Below are positions 48,588 to 58,236 of a stretch of DNA of 64,000 bases, in pieces. Source of the stretch: Xanthobacteraceae bacterium (lineage in GTDB: Bacteria; Pseudomonadota; Alphaproteobacteria; Rhizobiales; Xanthobacteraceae); NCBI GenBank assembly GCA_030038415.1, contig JASHOX010000192.1, positions 21,636-85,635 on the forward strand, written 5' to 3'. Both the position numbers and the translations under genes were made by a program. A model generated the notes under the pieces. That model had not been told where the DNA came from. It saw nothing but the letters and a program-made list of their open reading frames with translations, and did not search any database. The stretch's first letter is position 1. Each line of letters begins with the position of its first letter.

Positions 48588-48815
48588 CTACAGCGACCGG
48601 GAGAGCGCCCCACCCGGCGGGGTCGGCCACTGGCCGAGCGCGCGATAAGCTGCCGTCGCCGCTTGCGGTTCGACCCGGCGGCGGGCGCGGGTCTGCGGCG
48701 CCTGCGCCGCGGTGGCGATCAGGTGGGCGATAAAATCGGCATTCGGCCGTTGACCCATTCGCGAAGGCCCGCTGTCGCGATCCGTCGATCCGAGTGGGAC
48801 GAGAGCCGTGCTCAC
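48588..48815 (-). CDS. Small putative protein ending in SRSL
   Basis: 75 residues from GTG 48815; the frame stays open further upstream but only this part looks protein-like. MGQRPNADFIAHLIATAAQAPQTRARRR followed by EPQAATAAYRAL resembles short conserved ORFs I associate with Bradyrhizobiaceae, with a helical AxxxPQTRxRRR core. The antisense strand also has open frames, so evidence is pattern memory and modest. Confidence 0.5.
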   Translation of the reverse strand: MSTALVPLGSTDRDSGPSRMGQRPNADFIAHLIATAAQAPQTRARRRVEPQAATAAYRALGQWPTPPGGALSRSL

Positions 48816-49006
48816 TTGCGTCTCCTGTCCCGAAACGGGACGTTGATGGCCTTCAGCCGGGAAATCGCAAGCGCCGTGCCGCGGTCGGCGGTGCAATTCT
48901 TCGTGCCGCATTACCGAATCGCTTAAGGTCTTGCCGATATGGTGGCGGCAAACCCGCCGTCTGCTCTCGCCATCCGCGGACTGCACCCATTCCTCATGAG
49001 GCGACC

Positions 49007-50770
49007 GTGACCGAGAGCGGTCCGCGCGATTCATTTCCTACCGGCAATGCCGGTGGGGCCATAACCAATCCTGCTCCGCGGCCCGCCGCCGCTCCTCTTG
49101 ATGCTGCCGAAATCCTCGCCGCCGTCGGCGAAGTCGCCTACGACTGGCGCATCGACAGCGACGAACTGCTTTGGAGCGGCAATGCCGGCAAAGCCCTGCT
49201 GATCCCAGATATCGCGGCGATTTCGAGCGGCCGCGCCTATGCGCAGCTCCTCGAAGCGGAGAACGCACAAGCCCGCTTCGACATCGTGGCCAAATCCGAC
49301 AAGCGCGATGACGGCCACGGCGTCGCCTATGAAATTCAATACCGTATCCGCCCCGATCCCGCGTCCGAGACCAAACTATGGGTCGAAGATAGCGGCCGCT
49401 GGTTTGCCGGTCCCGACGGTCGACCGGCGCGTGCACAGGGTGTGCTGCGCGTCATCAATGAGCGCTATGAGCATGAACGCCGGCTCACGTTTCTCGCCCG
49501 TCACGACGGCCTCACCGGCGAATTGAACCGTCACCACTTGAGCGAAGCTCTCGAAGATACGATCGATGAAGCCTTGCGCTTCCGCTCATCCTGCGGCTTT
49601 CTCTTGGTCGGCATCGACAATCTGGCGCGCATCAACGAGTCCTACGGCTTCGACATCGCGGATCAGGTGATCGCTGCGGTGGCCAAGCGATTGCGCAGCC
49701 GGATGCGCGGCAAGGATACGCTCGGCCGCTTTTCCGGCAACAAATTCGGTCTCGTGCTGCGCGACTGCACCCCGGACGACATGGCGGTTGCCGCCGAACG
49801 CATGCTCGCCGCGGTTCGCGATGAGATGGTGCCAACCAGCGCCGGACCGATTTCGGTCACCGTCACCATTGGCGGCGTCACGGCACCGCGTCACGCCCGC
49901 AGCGTCGCCGAGGTTCTTGCCCGGGCGCAGGAGAGCCTTGATGCCGCCAAGGTCCGGCACCGCGGCTCGTTCCAGGCGTACCGGCCCAATGTCGAGCGCG
50001 AAGCCATGCGCCGGGACAATGTTCGCGCGACCGACGAGATCGTCGCCGCGCTCAATGAGCGGCGCATTTTTCTCGCCTACGAAACCGTGGCCGCAGCGGC
50101 TGACCGACAGCCTGCGTTCTATGAATGCCTGATGCGGATTCGACGTACCGACGGCAGCCTGATCGCCGCGAACGATATTGTCCCGGTGGCGGAACGGCTC
50201 GGTCTGGTACGTTTACTTGATTTCCGTGTCCTCGAACTCGTCATTGATGAGATGGCGGCTGCGCCCACCTTGCAAACAAGCTTCAATGTTTCGCCGGCCT
50301 CCACCACCGATCCCGATTGGTGGGCGGGACTGGGTTCACTGCTGCGCCAGAAGGCCGGTGTCGCCGAACGTCTCACCGTCGAAATCACCGAAAGCGCGGC
50401 GATTCAGGACATCGACGAGACGCGCGGCTTCGTCACCCGCGTCAAAGATCTCGGTTGCCGCATCGCCATCGACGACTTCGGCGCCGGCTATACCTCGTTT
50501 CGCAATCTTCGCAAGCTCGGCGTGGACGTCGTCAAGATCGACGGCGCTTTCGTGCAGCACATCATGCGTTCGGATGATGATCGCGCTTTCGTGCGCACGC
50601 TGATCGATCTCGCCAAATGCCTCAAACTCAAGACGGTTGCCGAATGGGTCCAGGACGAAGCCGCGGCCCAGACGCTGGCGGCGTGGGGCTGCGATTATCT
50701 GCAAGGCGCGCTGCTCGGTCTGGCCGCAACCGACCGGCCCTGGCTCGCGAGCCTCGCCAAGGCCATCTGA
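49007..50770 (+). CDS. PAS-GGDEF-EAL cyclic di-GMP protein
   Basis: 587 residues from GTG 49007, with GAGG 5 bases upstream. A PAS-like region lies at about 40-155. The GGDEF domain is degenerate: the signature loop reads SGNKF (243-247), so no cyclase activity is expected. The EAL domain keeps most catalytic residues: ECL at 373-375, FNVS (427-), TVEITES (457-463), IDDFGAGYTSF (488-) and VKIDG. It is probably a phosphodiesterase. It is convergent with phaR. Confidence 0.9.
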   Translation: MTESGPRDSFPTGNAGGAITNPAPRPAAAPLDAAEILAAVGEVAYDWRIDSDELLWSGNAGKALLIPDIAAISSGRAYAQLLEAENAQARFDIVAKSDKRDDGHGVAYEIQYRIRPDPASETKLWVEDSGRWFAGPDGRPARAQGVLRVINERYEHERRLTFLARHDGLTGELNRHHLSEALEDTIDEALRFRSSCGFLLVGIDNLARINESYGFDIADQVIAAVAKRLRSRMRGKDTLGRFSGNKFGLVLRDCTPDDMAVAAERMLAAVRDEMVPTSAGPISVTVTIGGVTAPRHARSVAEVLARAQESLDAAKVRHRGSFQAYRPNVEREAMRRDNVRATDEIVAALNERRIFLAYETVAAAADRQPAFYECLMRIRRTDGSLIAANDIVPVAERLGLVRLLDFRVLELVIDEMAAAPTLQTSFNVSPASTTDPDWWAGLGSLLRQKAGVAERLTVEITESAAIQDIDETRGFVTRVKDLGCRIAIDDFGAGYTSFRNLRKLGVDVVKIDGAFVQHIMRSDDDRAFVRTLIDLAKCLKLKTVAEWVQDEAAAQTLAAWGCDYLQGALLGLAATDRPWLASLAKAI

Positions 50771-50786
50771 ACCGGTTCGAAGCGAT

Positions 50787-51395
50787 TTATTCGGCGCCGG
50801 GCTCTTTCTCGGTCAGTCGATCGACTTTGCGTTTCATCTCGTCGAGCTGACGCTTAAGGTCGTCGATATCGCCGGATTTCGGCGGCGATTTTTCTGGTTC
50901 CGCGGCCGCTTCGCCGCCGGCAGTCTCGCGTCGCGCGAAAGGCGCGAACATGGCAAAGGCGCGCTCGAACATTTCCATGTTCCGCCGCACCTGCTCCTCG
51001 AGCGATGTGAAAGCGCCGACGCCGAAAGCTTGCGCCATCTGATTGCGGAACTTTTCCTGTTCGCGGGTCAGCGACTCGATGGAGACTTCGAGGTATCGCG
51101 GCACCAGCATCTGCATGCTGTCGCCATAAAAGCGGATCAGCTGACGCAGGAAAGCGATCGGCAGTAGATTCTGACCTTCCTTGTTCTCCTGCTCAAAAAT
51201 GATCTGGGTGAGGACAGACCGGGTAATCTCCTCGCCGGTCTTGGCATCGTAAACGACGAAGTCCTCGCCTTTCTTGACCATGGCTGCGAGGTCTTCAAGC
51301 GTGACATAAGTGCTCGTCCCGGTGTTGTAGAGCCGCCGGTTGGCGTATTTCTTGATCGTGACCGGCTCTGCGGCCTTGGTTGTCGTTTCAGTCAT
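50787..51395 (-). CDS. phaR: Polyhydroxyalkanoate synthesis regulator PhaR
   Basis: 202 residues. The N-terminal DNA-binding domain (ITIKKYANRRLYNTGTSTYVTLEDLA) and the PHB-accumulation domain (VLTQIIFEQENKEGQNLLPIAFLRQLIRFYG) are unmistakable. The C-terminus is acidic and coiled (LKRQLDEMKRKVDRL). PhaR senses PHA granules and represses phasin genes. It is divergent from phaA with 229 bp between. Confidence 0.95.
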   Translation of the reverse strand: MTETTTKAAEPVTIKKYANRRLYNTGTSTYVTLEDLAAMVKKGEDFVVYDAKTGEEITRSVLTQIIFEQENKEGQNLLPIAFLRQLIRFYGDSMQMLVPRYLEVSIESLTREQEKFRNQMAQAFGVGAFTSLEEQVRRNMEMFERAFAMFAPFARRETAGGEAAAEPEKSPPKSGDIDDLKRQLDEMKRKVDRLTEKEPGAE

Positions 51396-51531
51396 GAGAC
51401 GGGACCATGCAATTTTGCCGCTAAACTAGGCGGTTTCAGCCGGCGCGGCTACCTTTTTGTGACGACCCGCGCGCCGGCGTCAGCGGCACGGGGCATGCCA
51501 GCAATGCGCCGGCGATTTGCCCCTTTGCGCC

Positions 51532-51560
51532 TTGTCGAGGGCCTGTCGCGTCCTTATGAC
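51532..51560 (+). promoter_or_regulatory. Possible promoter of phaAB
   Basis: TTGTCG (51532-51537), 17-bp spacer and TATGAC (51555-51560), 64 bp before the phaA ATG. The spacing is ideal, but both hexamers are imperfect. Confidence 0.35.
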
Positions 51561-51564
51561 ATAG

Positions 51565-52800
<1,236 letters not shown>

Positions 52801-52824
52801 ACCGGGCCTGCAATTGATCCAGGT

Positions 52825-52849
52825 CATGGCCGGGCTTGTCCCGGCCATG
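52825..52849. repeat. Perfect palindrome between phaA and phaB (REP-like)
   Basis: CATGGCCGGG (52825-52834), 5-base loop CTTGT, CCCGGCCATG (52840-52849). The 10-bp arms are perfect. The form matches the short intergenic palindromes of Bradyrhizobium-like genomes. There is no T-run, so it is not a classic terminator. Confidence 0.6.
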
Positions 52850-52916
52850 CTATTTGGAAATTCAACCGGCCCGGCGCCGGTCAAGCACCTTGAGAGACGA
52901 GATCAGGGAGGACTTT

Positions 52917-53642
52917 ATGCCCCGCGTCGCGTTGGTCACTGGGGGGACGCGCGGCATTGGCGCCGCCATCTGCAAGGCGCTCAAAGCCGCAGGTTACACG
53001 GTCGCCGCCAATTACGGCGGCAACGACGAGGCGGCACAAAAATTCAAAGCCGAAACCGGCATCAACGTCTACAAATGGGACGTCTCGTCGTTTGAAGCCT
53101 GCGCCGCCGGCGTCAAGCAGGTCGAGGCCGACCTCGGACCGATCGACGTGCTGGTCAACAATGCCGGTATCACGCGCGATGCCCAGCTGCACCGCATGAA
53201 GCTGGAGCAATGGACAGCGGTCATCAACACCAATCTAGGCTCGCTGTTCAACATGTGCCGCAACGTCATCGAGGGCATGCGCGAGCGAAAATTCGGCCGT
53301 ATCGTCAATATCTCTTCGATCAACGGTCAAAAGGGACAATTCGGCCAGGTAAATTATTCGGCCTCCAAGGCCGGCGAAGTCGGCTTCACCAAGGCGCTGG
53401 CGCAAGAGGGTGCGCGGGTCGGCATCACCGTAAACGCGATTTGCCCGGGCTACATCGCGACCGACATGGTCAAGGCGATGTCGCAGGAGGTGCTGCAAAA
53501 AAACGTGCTGCCGCAGATCCCGATTGGCCGGCTCGGCGAGCCGGAAGAGATCGCGCGCTGCGTGGTGTTTCTCGCTTCCGACGATGCCGGCTTGATCACG
53601 GGCTCGACTCTGACGGCCAACGGCGGGCAATATTTCGCCTGA
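52917..53642 (+). CDS. phaB: Acetoacetyl-CoA reductase PhaB
   Basis: 241 residues from ATG 52917 with GGGAGGA upstream. NADPH-dependent SDR: TGGTRGIG (8-15), NNAG (81-84), Ser in NISSI, Tyr147 and Lys151 in YSASK. The sequence TRDAQLHRM and ITVNAICPGYIATDMV fit PhaB specifically. Follows phaA; product feeds PHB synthesis. Confidence 0.95.
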   Translation: MPRVALVTGGTRGIGAAICKALKAAGYTVAANYGGNDEAAQKFKAETGINVYKWDVSSFEACAAGVKQVEADLGPIDVLVNNAGITRDAQLHRMKLEQWTAVINTNLGSLFNMCRNVIEGMRERKFGRIVNISSINGQKGQFGQVNYSASKAGEVGFTKALAQEGARVGITVNAICPGYIATDMVKAMSQEVLQKNVLPQIPIGRLGEPEEIARCVVFLASDDAGLITGSTLTANGGQYFA

Positions 53643-53699
53643 GCGGCCTGAGCCCTATATATCCGCGGGGGCGCAGTTCATTTTTTGGCAGCGGATGTC

Positions 53700-55415
53700 A
53701 TGGCGTCATCGGCACCATCGATTCTGGAAAAGCGCCAGGATCAGGCGCTTCCGGTTCTGGATCACGCGGAGATCGAACGCGTGCGCCGCTTCGGCGAGCG
53801 CCACTCATACCCGTCGGGTGCGGCCATCTATACGATCGGCCGGGCCGGTCCCGGATTGATGGTCGTTCTCTCCGGCAGCATCGAGGTCACCTATGCCGAC
53901 AAAACGGGCCAACGCACCGCGATTGTGACGCACGAGGCCGGTCACTTTCTTGGCGAGTTGGCGCAGCTTGCCGGCCGACCGTCGCTCGCGGATGCAAGCG
54001 CCAAGGGACCGGTCGAGGTTCTCATCATCCCGCCGGATCGGTTGCGCGCCTTGTTCGTCGGCGAGGCCGAGCTCGGCGAGCGCATTATGCGAGCCTTGAT
54101 CCTCCGCCGCGTGGGAATTCTTGAAACCGGTTCCGGCGGACCGATTATCGTCGGCCGCGCCGATAACGGCGACGTGCTGCGGCTGCAAGTCTTCCTCCGC
54201 CGCAACGGCCAGCCACATCAACTGCTCAATCCCGAGACCGACGCGCAAGCAAAAACTCTGATCGAGCGGTTTCACGTCGATCCGGGACAGTTGCCGGTCG
54301 TGCTTTGTCCGGGTGGACAGCTGTTGCGCAATCCCGGCGAGGATGAGCTTGCGCGTTGCGTCGGTCTTGTTGGGCCGATCGATCCCAACCGCGTCTATGA
54401 CGTCGTCATCGTAGGAGCAGGTCCCGCCGGCTTGGCCACCGCGGTCTATGCCGCCTCCGAAGGGCTTTCCGCTCTTGTGCTCGATTGCCGCGCTTTCGGC
54501 GGCCAGGCCGGCGCTTCGGCCAGGATCGAGAACTATCTCGGCTTCCCTACCGGCATCACCGGCATGGCCTTGATGGCGCGCGCCTATAATCAGGCGCAGA
54601 AGTTCGGCGCCGAAATGGCGATACCCGATCAAGCCGACGGGCTCATCGCTCCGACGGACATATCCGGCCGTTTCGTCGTGAAGTTGGCGAGCAATGAACA
54701 CGTCACCGCCCGTTCCATCGTCATCGCCAGCGGCGCCCGCTACCGCCAGCTTCCGGTCGCCAATCTGCACGAGTTCGAAGGATCGAGCGTGCATTACTGG
54801 GCCTCGCAGTTCGAGGCAAAGCTCTGCAGCGGCCAGGACATTGCGCTGGTCGGTGGCGGCAACTCGGCCGGCCAGGCGGCGGTGTTTCTGGCGAGCCAAG
54901 GCGCAAAAGTGTCCATGCTTATCCGCGGGTCGGGACTAGCCGACTCGATGTCGAGTTATCTGGTCAATCGCATCGCCGGGCTTGGCAATATTCAATTGAT
55001 CCCGGGAGCGCAGGTCAGTGCGTTGGAAGGCAGCAATGGTGCGCTGGAAGCAGTGCGCTGGCGTCTGAGCGCAACCGGACAGGAAGTGCGCAAACCGATG
55101 CACCACCTGTTTCTGTTCATCGGCGCGCAACCGAACACCGATTGGCTCGCCGGTTCAGGTATTGCGCTCGATCCCAAAGGCTTCGTATTGACCGGCGAAG
55201 ATGCCGGCCACGGTGGTCACGTTTTGGAGACAAGCCGTCCGGGCGTCTTCGCCATCGGCGATGTCCGGGCCAAATCGATCAAGCGCGTCGCCGCGGCGGT
55301 GGGCGAAGGTGCGCAGGTGGTCGCCGCCTTGCACGGTTACCTATCGTCGCGTGCCGGCGAGCCGACCGCCGCGGCTATGGTGTCCAGTCCTTCGGCGCAA
55401 GTTCGAAGCCGCTGA
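53700..55415 (+). CDS. cNMP-binding / Trx-fold / thioredoxin reductase-like flavoprotein
   Basis: 571 residues from ATG 53700. Residues about 20-140 form a cyclic-nucleotide-binding-type domain (LMVVLSGSIEVTY, GHFLGELAQLAG). About 150-225 looks thioredoxin- or glutaredoxin-like (LRLQVFLRRNGQPHQLL, LPVVLCPGGQLLRNP). The rest is a TrxR-type FAD/NAD(P) pair (VIVGAGPAGLATAVYAA, GGGNSAGQAAVFLAS, FAIGDVR). The CxxC redox pair of true thioredoxin reductase is absent: the equivalent stretch reads VHYWASQFEAKLC. So it is not a classic TrxR. Partner unknown. Confidence 0.9.
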   Translation: MASSAPSILEKRQDQALPVLDHAEIERVRRFGERHSYPSGAAIYTIGRAGPGLMVVLSGSIEVTYADKTGQRTAIVTHEAGHFLGELAQLAGRPSLADASAKGPVEVLIIPPDRLRALFVGEAELGERIMRALILRRVGILETGSGGPIIVGRADNGDVLRLQVFLRRNGQPHQLLNPETDAQAKTLIERFHVDPGQLPVVLCPGGQLLRNPGEDELARCVGLVGPIDPNRVYDVVIVGAGPAGLATAVYAASEGLSALVLDCRAFGGQAGASARIENYLGFPTGITGMALMARAYNQAQKFGAEMAIPDQADGLIAPTDISGRFVVKLASNEHVTARSIVIASGARYRQLPVANLHEFEGSSVHYWASQFEAKLCSGQDIALVGGGNSAGQAAVFLASQGAKVSMLIRGSGLADSMSSYLVNRIAGLGNIQLIPGAQVSALEGSNGALEAVRWRLSATGQEVRKPMHHLFLFIGAQPNTDWLAGSGIALDPKGFVLTGEDAGHGGHVLETSRPGVFAIGDVRAKSIKRVAAAVGEGAQVVAALHGYLSSRAGEPTAAAMVSSPSAQVRSR

Positions 55416-55839
55416 ATTCGAAGCCCGGCGCCACGGTACAGCCGCACAGCGTCCAATCGCCGAGCGATTGGGCCGCCTGCCAGGCACGCGCCGCCACAAT
55501 GGCCTGGGGCTGTTCGCCGCCGCCCAGATCGGCGCCGAGCGTGACCCGCTCGATACGGCCGGGTGCTGCCGCAATTTCAAGCGCGAGCGGCGCTCCGGCG
55601 TACCAATGCCACACCTCCACCGCGTCGATGCGGTGCCAATGCGAGCGTTCGCCGCGGGCGAGCAGAAAATAAATCGCGGTCGAAGCGGCGCGCAGTACCC
55701 CCACCCTGCCCTGCCCCGCCTGTGGGCGAGGGTAGGGTGGGGGCGCGTCGCGAAAGGTTTCGCGGAAATGTCCGCCTTCCGGATGCGGCTCGAGAGCAAG
55801 TAGCCGGATCACATCCGCCGCGGTGAGGCGATCGATCAA
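55375..55839 (-). CDS. DUF985 cupin protein carrying an in-frame palindromic insert
   Basis: 154 residues; the TTG start at 55839 overlaps the gloB stop. The cupin core is typical: EPHPEGGHFRETF, STAIYFLLARGERSHWHRIDAVEVWHWYAGAPL. Between them, about residues 32-51 (PPPYPRPQAGQGRVGVLR), runs a proline/glycine-rich stretch encoded by a palindromic repeat. The reading frame is kept, so the protein is probably made. The 3' end runs 41 bp into the end of the convergent flavoprotein gene. Confidence 0.82.
   Translation of the reverse strand: MIDRLTAADVIRLLALEPHPEGGHFRETFRDAPPPYPRPQAGQGRVGVLRAASTAIYFLLARGERSHWHRIDAVEVWHWYAGAPLALEIAAAPGRIERVTLGADLGGGEQPQAIVAARAWQAAQSLGDWTLCGCTVAPGFEFSGFELAPKDWTP
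55698..55743. repeat. 46-bp palindromic repeat inside the DUF985 gene
   Basis: Left arm CCCCCACCCTGCCCTGCCC starts at 55698; the right arm reads GGGCGAGGGTAGGGTGGGGG, ending at 55743. The arms pair over about 18 bp with one G:T mismatch and one bulged base around a loop of CGCCTGT. It matches the style of the CCCCACCCT palindromes found between genes in this group, but here it lies in a coding frame. Confidence 0.7.
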
Positions 55840-56603
55840 AATCGGTTCTTGCGCTCGCGGATTTCCGCGAACACTTTCCAGGCCGGACTGCCGGCAAGCC
55901 CAACCGATTTTGCCACCTCCGCCACGTCCGCCCGCAAGAACGGATTCTGCGCTTTTTCCGCGCCGATCGTCGCCGGGATCGTCGGCTTGCCGGCCGCTGA
56001 AAGCTTCGCCACTTCGTCAGCGCGCGCGGCAAGCGCCTTGTTGTTCGGCTCGATGGTCTTGGCGAAACGGATATTGGCCTCGGTATATTCGTGACCGCAA
56101 TAAAACTGCGTGTCGTCGGGCAGCGCGCGCAATTTCAGGAGCGAATGCCACATCATCTCCGGATTGCCTTCGATGACGCGGCCGCAGCCAATCGAGAATA
56201 GCGTGTCGCCGACAAAGGCGAGCTTGTCCGCGGGGAAGAAATATGAAATGTGCCCCGACGTGTGGCCCGGCGTCTCGATGACGCGTCCTTCGAGCGCGCC
56301 CACGCGCACCTTGTCGCCCTCGGCCACTGTTTCGTCGACATGGGCAACGCGCGCCGCCTCGGCGCGCGGTGCGACCACCCGGCATTTATGGCGCGCCTTG
56401 AGCTCGCCGATACCGGCGGTGTGATCGCCATGGTGGTGGGTCACCAGGATCTCTGAAAGCCGCCAGCCGGTCTTTTGCAGCGCCGCTTCGATCGGAGCCG
56501 CTTCCGGCGCGTCGATCGACGCGGTGGCGCCGCTCGCCGGGTCGTGGATCAGAACGCCGAAGTTATCCTTCAGGCAGGGGAACAGATAGATTTCAGCCGC
56601 CAT
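55836..56603 (-). CDS. gloB: Hydroxyacylglutathione hydrolase (glyoxalase II)
   Basis: 255 residues from ATG 56603, the exact family length. Metallo-beta-lactamase fold with THHHGDHTAG at about 55-64, the further ligands in ETPGHTSGHI and FVGDTLFSIGCGR, and FYCGHEYTEANIRFA. Hydrolyses S-D-lactoylglutathione in methylglyoxal detoxification. Upstream frames to 56714 do not look like real N-termini. It is divergent from a methyltransferase gene. Confidence 0.96.
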   Translation of the reverse strand: MAAEIYLFPCLKDNFGVLIHDPASGATASIDAPEAAPIEAALQKTGWRLSEILVTHHHGDHTAGIGELKARHKCRVVAPRAEAARVAHVDETVAEGDKVRVGALEGRVIETPGHTSGHISYFFPADKLAFVGDTLFSIGCGRVIEGNPEMMWHSLLKLRALPDDTQFYCGHEYTEANIRFAKTIEPNNKALAARADEVAKLSAAGKPTIPATIGAEKAQNPFLRADVAEVAKSVGLAGSPAWKVFAEIRERKNRF

Positions 56604-56716
56604 GTCGCTTTTCCCGATGCATGTCATTTTCCCAGTCGAGAAATACCAAGCATGGATCATCCGCCTCCAGGGGAAATCACGCAATAAGGCACGGTTAACC
56701 CCGATGCGGCGCACGG

Positions 56717-56740
56717 AATAGCAACCCGATCCGTGCTATT
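56717..56740. promoter_or_regulatory. Inverted repeat before the methyltransferase start
   Basis: AATAGCA (56717-56723) and TGCTATT (56734-56740) with a 10-bp spacer, ending 8 bp before the ATG. This arrangement could be an operator or a hairpin over the ribosome binding site. Confidence 0.35.
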
Positions 56741-56748
56741 TTGGCACC

Positions 56749-57486
56749 ATGGATGTCGTCGACCTGCGGAATTTCTATGGCCAACAGCTAGGCGTCGTGG
56801 CGCGACGCTTCGTCGGGCAAGGTATCCGGAGCCGCTGGAGCGACACCCGCGGGTTGCGGGTCTTGGGCATCGGTTATCCCACGCCCTACCTTGGCCTGTT
56901 CCGCGAGGAGGCCGAGCGCTGTCTTGCCATGATGCCGGCGACACAGGGCGTCATTCGCTGGCCCTCGGCACGCCCGGGATTGGCCGCGCTGGTCGAAGAG
57001 GACGAGCTGCCGCTAACCGACTCCGCAGTCGACCGCGTGCTGTTGGTCCATGCGCTCGAAATGTCGTCCGATGCGACGGAACTGTTGCGCGAAGCCTGGC
57101 GGGTGCTGGCAGCCGGCGGCAGGCTGCTTGCGGTAGTGCCCAATCGGCGCGGGGTATGGGCGCGCATGGACACGACGCCGTTCGGCCACGGCCGGCCGTA
57201 TTCGCGCAGCCAGATCACGCAGCTGTTGCGCGATGCTTGGTTCACCCCGACCGGCTGGAACGAGGCGCTCTACGTGCCGCCCATTTCGCGGAACTGGTTC
57301 TTGCGTTCGGCAATTGCCTGGGAACGCACCGGCGCGACGCTATCGGCGCCATTTGCCGGCGTGCATATCGTCGAAGCGACCAAACAGGTCTACCGCGCTA
57401 TCCCGGCGCGGCGCGAAAAACGCCGGCTCGTGCCGGCGCTGCAGCCGGTGCTGGCACCCTCGCCGGGCGCCGCCGCGATGCGGTGA
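56749..57486 (+). CDS. Class I SAM-dependent methyltransferase
   Basis: 245 residues. The SAM site is in LRVLGIGYPTPYLGLF, with the acidic partner in a variant loop. LPLTDSAVDRVLLVHALEMSSDATELLREAWRVLAAGGRLLAVVPNRRGVWAR carries motifs II and III. PYSRSQITQLLRDAWF and NWFLRSAIAWE complete the family seen divergent from gloB in Rhizobiales. Target unknown. Confidence 0.9.
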   Translation: MDVVDLRNFYGQQLGVVARRFVGQGIRSRWSDTRGLRVLGIGYPTPYLGLFREEAERCLAMMPATQGVIRWPSARPGLAALVEEDELPLTDSAVDRVLLVHALEMSSDATELLREAWRVLAAGGRLLAVVPNRRGVWARMDTTPFGHGRPYSRSQITQLLRDAWFTPTGWNEALYVPPISRNWFLRSAIAWERTGATLSAPFAGVHIVEATKQVYRAIPARREKRRLVPALQPVLAPSPGAAAMR

Positions 57487-57504
57487 CTGCTGCATGCTCC
57501 GACG

Positions 57505-58125
57505 TTAAGCCGGAAACGGTCCCCACGCCCGCTGCACCGCCGGACGCGCCGCGATGGCGTCGTGCCAGCGTTTCACGTGGGAATAATCATTGAGCCCGAT
57601 GTCCTTGACGCCGTGCAGATGGACGTCGGAATACATCGTCATGTCGGCGATCGAATAGTCGCCGCCGAAATATTCGTTGGCGGCAAGATGCCGGTCGAGG
57701 ATGCCGAGCATGTCGCGCAAGTTTGCCTCGTAGTGCTCTTGCGCTGGCGGCGCTTTCACCGGCGAACGTAGCGTCCAATGCCCGAACTGCTGCGCCAGCG
57801 TGGTGAACGTCGCCGAGCCGTAGAACAGCCATTGGTCCACTTTGGCGCGGGCGACGGCATCGCTCGGATAGAATTTGCCGGATTTTTCCGCCAGATATTT
57901 GAGGATCGCGCCGGACTCGCAAAGCGTCACGCGTGCGCCGCCGGGCCCATCGTCGTCGACAATCGCCGGTATTTTGTGGCCTGGGCTGATCTTCATGAAT
58001 TCCGGCGACATCTGCGCTTTCTCCCGCAGATTGACCGGGACGATGCGATGCGGAAGCCCGGTTTCCTCCAGCATCATGCGCGGCTTGTAGCCGTTATCGG
58101 TCATCCACGTGTAACAGTCGATCAT
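57505..58125 (-). CDS. Glutathione S-transferase family protein
   Basis: 206 residues. Thioredoxin-fold N-terminus with MISPGHKIPAIVDDDGP and ESGAILKYLAEKSGKF (the glutathione site), then the helical C-terminal domain (DRHLAANEYFGGDYSIADMTMYSDVHLHG). It resembles YghU/YfcG-type GSTs that act on disulfides. Its own promoter region (58126-58236) lacks clear signals. Confidence 0.93.
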   Translation of the reverse strand: MIDCYTWMTDNGYKPRMMLEETGLPHRIVPVNLREKAQMSPEFMKISPGHKIPAIVDDDGPGGARVTLCESGAILKYLAEKSGKFYPSDAVARAKVDQWLFYGSATFTTLAQQFGHWTLRSPVKAPPAQEHYEANLRDMLGILDRHLAANEYFGGDYSIADMTMYSDVHLHGVKDIGLNDYSHVKRWHDAIAARPAVQRAWGPFPA

Positions 58126-58236
58126 CCCATCCTCCTGAACGCGGCCGTTTTTTCGGCCTTAAGTGCTTTTGTAGTGCGGCAGAGACGCTATTGAGAAGCG
58201 AGCAGGAATTGCAATTGTCTCATCCGGTTGCGCTCT

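Noticed and set aside
48663..48926. 87-residue plus-strand frame
   Set aside because: Overlaps the more protein-like small minus-strand ORF and has no plausible ribosome binding site or motif.
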